Positions 5,833-9,865 of a DNA stretch of 9,865 nucleotides are shown here, in pieces (the first letter of the stretch is position 1; every line of letters starts with the position of its first letter). The stretch comes from Prevotella sp. GTDB taxonomy: Bacteria > Bacteroidota > Bacteroidia > Bacteroidales > Bacteroidaceae. The notes under the pieces were generated by a model. That model saw nothing but the letters and a program-made list of their open reading frames with translations, was not told the origin of the DNA and searched no databases. The DNA is taken from positions 1 through 9,865 of the forward strand of contig JAJPZE010000198.1 of the NCBI GenBank assembly GCA_021204565.1, written 5' to 3'. The translations under genes and the position numbers were made by a program.

Positions 5833-6768
5833 CTAAAGTATCCTCACGCTCTGATGACGGTTCCGCCCCTTCTTCGTAAGGTTTATATCCATCTGATAAC
5901 CCAATACCAACTCGTGCCCGCCGTTGGTTACGCTCAGACCCGACGTATAGTATTCATAACTATACCCGAGAACCACTCCGTGAAAATTACCGCCCACGAA
6001 GAGCGTTACCGAATTGGTGGGGCTATATCCGACGCCGAGATACATCATCCTCTTGTCATTGGTGTATTGCAACCGCGCCGTTATATCGCCTCGCCAAACC
6101 GTCATATCGGTACGCACGAGCACCGACGGCTTTATTGTTACAAACGGATTTCGCAGCCGAATATTGTATCCGGCTGTGAAATAATACGTGCCGTCTATCT
6201 TCAGCTCGTTTGTCTCCCCGAGACCTACCGTCGGACTATTGAGATGTTGTGCCGACAGTCCGACGTAAAGATCCTTGCGGGTATAATAAAGTCCGGCGCC
6301 GATGTCTAAGGAGTATCCGTTTTGGTCGGACGTGGAGAAAGCCGGGTCGCTGCTGTCTTCGAGGTCAACATCGCTGCCGTTCAACGCCTCCATAAGCAAG
6401 CCCGCTTGCACGCCGACCGACAGCGTGCCCCCGAATAAACGTATCTTCGCGGCGTATTGCAATTCGATACGCTGGTGGGTGAACACGCCCAATTGGTCGT
6501 TCATAAACATCAGACCCGCCCCGTGATAACTATGCAAGAAATAAAAGGGAATATCCGCTGCTGCATATATCGTCTTCGGATTATTCTCGAAACCGACTAA
6601 CGACATATTATACGCCGCGTTCACGTTCAACTTCGACTCCTTGCCCGCCGCCGCACAGTTGAACGACGGCTCCATATCAAAGTAATGGGAGAACTGCGGC
6701 TCGTATTGAGCGCGAACAACCGTCACGCTCAAAATCAACACCGACAATATCGCTGCTCCTCGTTTCAT
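5833..6768 (-). CDS. porP: T9SS outer-membrane protein PorP/SprF
   Basis: PorP/SprF proteins are outer-membrane beta-barrels linked to T9SS function and to attachment of the ring. This 311-residue product has a clear signal peptide (MKRGAAILSVLILSVTVVRA, cut before Q21). The family hallmark follows: QYEPQFSHY (21-29) and EPSFNCAAAG (33-42), which corresponds to the usual NPAFAG motif. Alternating beta-strand sequence continues to the C-terminus, with conserved segments such as GLYYTRKDLYVGLSAQHL and YFTAGYNI. The frame is open upstream to an ATG at 6894, but that would place 42 charged residues before the signal peptide and overlap the rnr promoter, so the ATG at 6768 is chosen. First gene of the operon. 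The specific paralogue role is inferred from operon position. Confidence 0.93.
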   Translation of the reverse strand: MKRGAAILSVLILSVTVVRAQYEPQFSHYFDMEPSFNCAAAGKESKLNVNAAYNMSLVGFENNPKTIYAAADIPFYFLHSYHGAGLMFMNDQLGVFTHQRIELQYAAKIRLFGGTLSVGVQAGLLMEALNGSDVDLEDSSDPAFSTSDQNGYSLDIGAGLYYTRKDLYVGLSAQHLNSPTVGLGETNELKIDGTYYFTAGYNIRLRNPFVTIKPSVLVRTDMTVWRGDITARLQYTNDKRMMYLGVGYSPTNSVTLFVGGNFHGVVLGYSYEYYTSGLSVTNGGHELVLGYQMDINLTKKGRNRHQSVRIL

Positions 6769-6893
6769 TCGACGCCGATAACCTCTCTTATAACGTATGT
6801 GTTGCCCTTTTATTGTAATCCGGGAGTGCAACAAATGAGGCGGAGCACAAAAGAAATCGAAACACCGGGAGCAGTCGGACGGAATTTTGTACA

Positions 6894-6901
6894 TATCTTT
6901 G
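6894..6901 (+). promoter_or_regulatory. Candidate -7 box for the rnr-trmH unit
   Basis: TATCTTTG fits the Bacteroidota -7 consensus TAnnTTTG. No TTG/TTTG is found 19-21 bases upstream; the nearest TTTG (6886-6889) is only 4 bases away. Transcription would start near 6908, leaving a short leader of about 14 bases before the ATG at 6922. No equally good box was found on the minus strand for porP within the same 153-bp spacer. Confidence 0.4.
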
Positions 6902-6921
6902 CCGTATAATTAAACATAGTT

Positions 6922-9099
6922 ATGAGGAAAGAGAAGAAAGCGGGAAAGAGCCGTATAACCAAGCAGGAGCTGCGGAAGATGGTTGCCGAATACCTTACGG
7001 AGCGGGGCGGGGAGCCGTGTAAAGAGAAATCTATATGGCGTGATTTAAGTCTTAAGACAACGCCGGAGAAGATGCTCCTTAATGATGTATTAGAGGAGTT
7101 GGAGGACGAGGAGTTCATTATACGCACTTCACGCGGGGCGTGGCAGCTCCGCCGTTGGGAAGCGCAGACAATGGAGGGGACATTCATCCGCCGCGCTAAC
7201 GGCAGGAACTCGTTCCGCCCCGACGGCGAAGACAAGACGCTCCTCGTTACCGAACGCAACTCATTGTATGCAATGAACGGCGACCGCGTGCGCGTTTCGG
7301 TTATGGCGCGGCGGCGCGGGCATACTAAGGAAGCGCAGGTAACGGACATCATAGAGCGTGCAACGGATAAGTTCGTAGGGCGGTTGCGCGTTGAGGAAGA
7401 CGTAGCGTTCCTCGCCCCGCAGGACGATCTCATCCCGTTCGATATCATCATTCCCAAAAATAAAACCATGGGCGGGCGAACCGACGACAAGGCTGTCGTG
7501 CGTATCGTGCAGTGGGCTGACGACCGCCATAAAGTGATGACGGGCGAGGTAATCGACGTGCTCGGCGCGGCGGGGGACAACACCGTCGAGATGCACGCTA
7601 TACTTGCCCAATACGGTCTGCCCTACACGTATCCGAAAGAAGTGGAGGAGGAGGCGGACAAGATAACGGGGGAGATAACGCCGGAAGACTACGCGGAGCG
7701 CGAGGATTACCGCAACGTGTTCACCTGCACCATCGACCCCGCCGACGCGAAAGACTTCGACGACGCGCTCTCCATCCGACCCACGACCGACCCGCACGTA
7801 TGGGAAGTCGGGGTGCATATCGCCGATGTGTCGCACTACGTATTGGAAAACTCCATCATCGACCGCGAGGCGCGCGAGCGGGCAACGTCGGTATATTTAG
7901 TCGACCGCACCATTCCGATGTTGCCCGAACGGCTCTGCAACTTCGTGTGTTCCCTGCGCCCGGATGAAGAGAAACTCACTTATAGCGTTATATTCAATAT
8001 GAACGAGCGTGCCGAAGTGCTCAACTACCGTATCCGGCACACAGTGATTAAGAGCAACCGGCGGTTCGCATACGAGGAAGTGCAACAGATATTGGAGGCA
8101 TCGGGCGCGACGGGCGACGGGCCGGTCAACCCTGCGGGCGAATATGCACCCGAGCTTTGCCGGCTTTGGGCGTTGGCTAAGATATTGCGCGAGAAGCGGT
8201 TTGCGAACGGCTCGGTTAAGTTCGAGAGCGAGGAAATGAAGTTTATTCTCGACGACGAAGGGCACCCGACGGGCTGTTATTTTAAGAAATTGTTAGAGGC
8301 GAACAACCTTGTAGAGGAGTTTATGTTGCTCGCCAACAAGACCGTAGCGGAGCACGTGGGGAAAGTGAAGCGCGGGCAAAAGGCGAAGACACTCCCCTAT
8401 CGTATCCATGAAGATCCCGACGCCCAGAAGTTGGACGCGTTGCGCGAGTTCATCGTTAAGTTCGGATACAAGATGCGGAGCACGTCGACGAAAGGCGAGA
8501 CCGCACGCCAGCTCAACCGCCTTATGGAGGACTGCGAGGGGCGGAGAGAGCAGAAACTCATCCAATCCGTAGCGTTACGCGCGATGATGAAAGCTAAATA
8601 CTCCGTGCATAACATAGGTCATTTCGGGCTCGCGTTCGATTATTACACCCATTTCACTTCGCCCATACGCCGTTATCCCGACACTATGGTGCATCGTCTG
8701 CTTACACGTTACGAGCAGGGAGCGCCCTCGGCGAACAAGGAGTATTACGAAGAGCTGTGCCGGCACTCGTCGGATATGGAGGTGATTGCCGCCAACGCGG
8801 AGCGCGACTCGATAAAGTATAAGGCGGCGGAGTTTATGCAGGACAAGATCGGACAGACCTTCTTAGCGCACATCTCCGGCATTACGTCATACGGCATTTA
8901 TTGCGAGATAGACGACAATCACTGCGAGGGTCTCGTCGCTATGCGCGACTTAAAGGACGACTTTTACGAGTACGACGACAAGAATTACCGTCTGCGCGGG
9001 CGGCGGCACGGCACGATTTATCAGCTCGGCGACCCGCTCACCATCCGCGTCAAAGGCTCTAACCCCGACAAGAAACAAATATCCTTCGTGCTCGCATAA
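6922..9099 (+). CDS. rnr: Ribonuclease R (RNB-family 3'-5' exoribonuclease)
   Basis: RNase R degrades RNA from the 3' end, including structured RNA, releasing nucleoside monophosphates with Mg2+. The 725-residue cytoplasmic protein has a winged-helix-like basic N-terminus (about 10-80), cold-shock-type OB domains (about 85-225), and the RNB catalytic domain with TIDPADAKDFDDALS (270-284). In that motif D272, D278, D280 and D281 are the expected metal-binding and catalytic residues. The late RNB motif HFTSPIRRYPD is at 577-587, and an S1 domain runs from about 644 to the end (GQTFLAHISGITSYGIYCEI). Length is typical for Bacteroidota; there is no long Lys-rich tail as in E. coli. Stop codons lie in frame just upstream, so 6922 is the only ATG start. 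It is divergent from porP and is followed 21 bases later by a methyltransferase gene, probably in one transcript. Confidence 0.96.
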   Translation: MRKEKKAGKSRITKQELRKMVAEYLTERGGEPCKEKSIWRDLSLKTTPEKMLLNDVLEELEDEEFIIRTSRGAWQLRRWEAQTMEGTFIRRANGRNSFRPDGEDKTLLVTERNSLYAMNGDRVRVSVMARRRGHTKEAQVTDIIERATDKFVGRLRVEEDVAFLAPQDDLIPFDIIIPKNKTMGGRTDDKAVVRIVQWADDRHKVMTGEVIDVLGAAGDNTVEMHAILAQYGLPYTYPKEVEEEADKITGEITPEDYAEREDYRNVFTCTIDPADAKDFDDALSIRPTTDPHVWEVGVHIADVSHYVLENSIIDREARERATSVYLVDRTIPMLPERLCNFVCSLRPDEEKLTYSVIFNMNERAEVLNYRIRHTVIKSNRRFAYEEVQQILEASGATGDGPVNPAGEYAPELCRLWALAKILREKRFANGSVKFESEEMKFILDDEGHPTGCYFKKLLEANNLVEEFMLLANKTVAEHVGKVKRGQKAKTLPYRIHEDPDAQKLDALREFIVKFGYKMRSTSTKGETARQLNRLMEDCEGRREQKLIQSVALRAMMKAKYSVHNIGHFGLAFDYYTHFTSPIRRYPDTMVHRLLTRYEQGAPSANKEYYEELCRHSSDMEVIAANAERDSIKYKAAEFMQDKIGQTFLAHISGITSYGIYCEIDDNHCEGLVAMRDLKDDFYEYDDKNYRLRGRRHGTIYQLGDPLTIRVKGSNPDKKQISFVLA

Positions 9100-9120
9100 A
9101 AGCTCCCGCGCACCAAAAGA

Positions 9121-9651
9121 ATGCGTAAATTAAAGACAATTGAGATCCCGCGCCTCACGCCGGAAGAATATAAGGAGAGGGAGAAGTTGCCTCTCGTGGT
9201 GGTGCTTGACGACGTAAGGTCGATGTATAACGTGGGTTCGATATTCCGTACGGCGGATGCGTGCGCCGTCGAAGAGATTATCCTCTGCGGTATAACGGGC
9301 TGTCCGCCCGCGGCGGAGATACACAAGACCGCGCTCGGAGCGGAGGACACCGTTCGCTGGACGTACGCTCCGAACGCCGTCGAAGCGGTGAAACGCCTAC
9401 ACGAAAGAGAATATTACGTCTTTGCCGTAGAGCAATGTGAGGGAAGCGAATGTATTCCCCTTACGGTTTTGGACGCAAAACGCAAGTACGCCATAGTGTT
9501 GGGCAACGAGGTCAAAGGCGTGTCGCAAGACACTCTCGACCATTGCGACAGCTGTCTCGAGATACCCCAATACGGCACCAAACACTCCCTCAACGTCGCC
9601 GTCGCCGCAGGTATTATCCTCTGGGAATTCCGTAAAACATTGACGAGCTAA
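9121..9651 (+). CDS. SpoU/TrmH-family RNA 2'-O-methyltransferase
   Basis: This 176-residue SPOUT-class enzyme transfers a methyl group from S-adenosylmethionine to a ribose 2'-OH in tRNA or rRNA. All three SpoU motifs are present: motif 1 DDVRSMYNVGSIFRTADA (30-47, with N37 and R43), motif 2 IVLGNEVKGV (125-134, with E130), and motif 3 CLEIPQYGTKHSLNVAVA (145-162, with S156 and N158). The last forms the knotted cofactor site. It is shorter than TrmH or RlmB because it lacks an N-terminal RNA-binding domain; compact versions like this are common in Bacteroidota. The substrate cannot be told from sequence, so no symbol is given. It starts 21 bases after rnr and probably shares its transcript. 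Confidence 0.93.
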   Translation: MRKLKTIEIPRLTPEEYKEREKLPLVVVLDDVRSMYNVGSIFRTADACAVEEIILCGITGCPPAAEIHKTALGAEDTVRWTYAPNAVEAVKRLHEREYYVFAVEQCEGSECIPLTVLDAKRKYAIVLGNEVKGVSQDTLDHCDSCLEIPQYGTKHSLNVAVAAGIILWEFRKTLTS

Positions 9652-9818
9652 CCACGCATTACCCGCGCCCCGCTCGGCGAGACGGCACCCTCCAAGTAGG
9701 GTAACGCATCTATCCTCACGAGGGTTCGTATCCGGCTATATAAGTAATCGCGCCCTCTGATTTCTGCATAATTCTCCGGACTAAAAACGTTGATTTTCTG
9801 TACGTAAACGGATGTTAA
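9648..9818 (-). other. ATG-less open frame, possible gene remnant
   Basis: On the minus strand, 56 codons are open between a TAA (9819-9821) and a TAG (9648-9650) that overlaps the methyltransferase stop. The translation contains segments such as NVFSPENYAEIRGRDYLYS and LPYLEGAVSPSGARVMRG, which look protein-like. There is no upstream ATG in frame. It could be the 3' fragment of a broken gene, a gene with a non-standard start, or chance. I do not recognise a family. Confidence 0.25.
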
Positions 9819-9865
9819 TTAACTTAACGGCAGGGGTAGTGTGCAATGATTTTTCCGTTCAAAAA
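9652..9865. other. Non-coding end region after the methyltransferase
   Basis: No supported gene. A weak 5-bp stem (ACCCT at 9687-9691 region with AGGGT just after) and a short perfect palindrome GTTAATTAAC (9814-9823) are visible. There is no convincing terminator with a T-run right after the methyltransferase stop. The last 80 bases are more A/T-rich and may lead into another gene outside the window. Confidence 0.5.

Larger units (their letters stand above)
797..6768 (-). other. T9SS core operon porP-gldK-gldL-gldM-gldN
   Basis: Five genes on the minus strand are separated by 28, 3, 30 and 19 bases in transcription order: porP, gldK, gldL, gldM, gldN. There is no room for internal promoters of normal size except inside genes, and no terminator-like hairpin stands out in the gaps, so a single transcript is inferred. 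The order is that of the P. gingivalis porPKLMN operon. It encodes the inner-membrane motor (GldL, GldM), the periplasmic ring (GldK, GldN) and an outer-membrane barrel (PorP). The translocon pore (Sov/SprA), PorV, the C-terminal signal peptidase and the regulators are not in the window. Confidence 0.9.

Noticed and set aside
6769..6894. Longer porP start at 6894
   Set aside because: It would put 42 charged residues in front of an otherwise perfect signal peptide and would cover the rnr promoter.
9685..9760. Possible tRNA, from GGTTCGTATCC resembling a T-arm
   Set aside because: The flanking bases do not form a T-stem (G-G and A-G mismatches) and no acceptor or anticodon stem can be drawn.

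Overview
The window comes from a member of the Bacteroidota, most likely the order Bacteroidales. Three things point there: a complete type IX secretion system (T9SS) core operon in the gene order known from Porphyromonas (porP-porK-porL-porM-porN, also called sprF/gldK-gldL-gldM-gldN); a small acidic DUF2795 protein typical of Bacteroidota; and a promoter of the Bacteroidota type (TTTG, 19 bases, TAnnTTTG). The PorM and PorK homologues (516 and 490 residues) are, from memory, almost the same length as those of P. gingivalis. Genus and species cannot be assigned from this window.

Layout. Positions 1-258 are non-coding and hold a short tandem repeat, a perfect 15-bp hairpin and the promoter of the first gene. 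A DUF2795 gene (259-480, +) follows. It is convergent with the T9SS operon across a 316-bp gap (481-796) that contains an unusual nest of 47-bp direct repeats and inverted repeats. The T9SS operon runs leftward from 6768 to 797 with gaps of only 3 to 30 bases, so it is almost certainly one transcript. A 153-bp divergent spacer (6769-6921) separates it from a rightward pair: RNase R (6922-9099) and a SpoU/TrmH-family RNA methyltransferase (9121-9651). The last 214 bases hold no gene I can call, only an ATG-less open frame on the minus strand.

How the genes work together. GldL and GldM form the proton-driven motor in the inner membrane. The lipoprotein GldK and its partner GldN form the periplasmic ring beneath the outer membrane. 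PorP/SprF is an outer-membrane barrel. Together they power and anchor export of proteins with a C-terminal T9SS signal; no such cargo, and none of the regulators, lies in the window. RNase R and the methyltransferase belong to RNA turnover and modification and are unrelated in function.

The main departures from the ordinary are: (1) a glycine/valine-rich segment of about 85 residues in GldL where relatives carry a W..VYPEL-type segment; (2) the intergenic repeat and hairpin nest at 612-768; (3) basic, low-complexity C-terminal tails on both ring proteins GldK and GldN. I found no clearly new multi-gene system.
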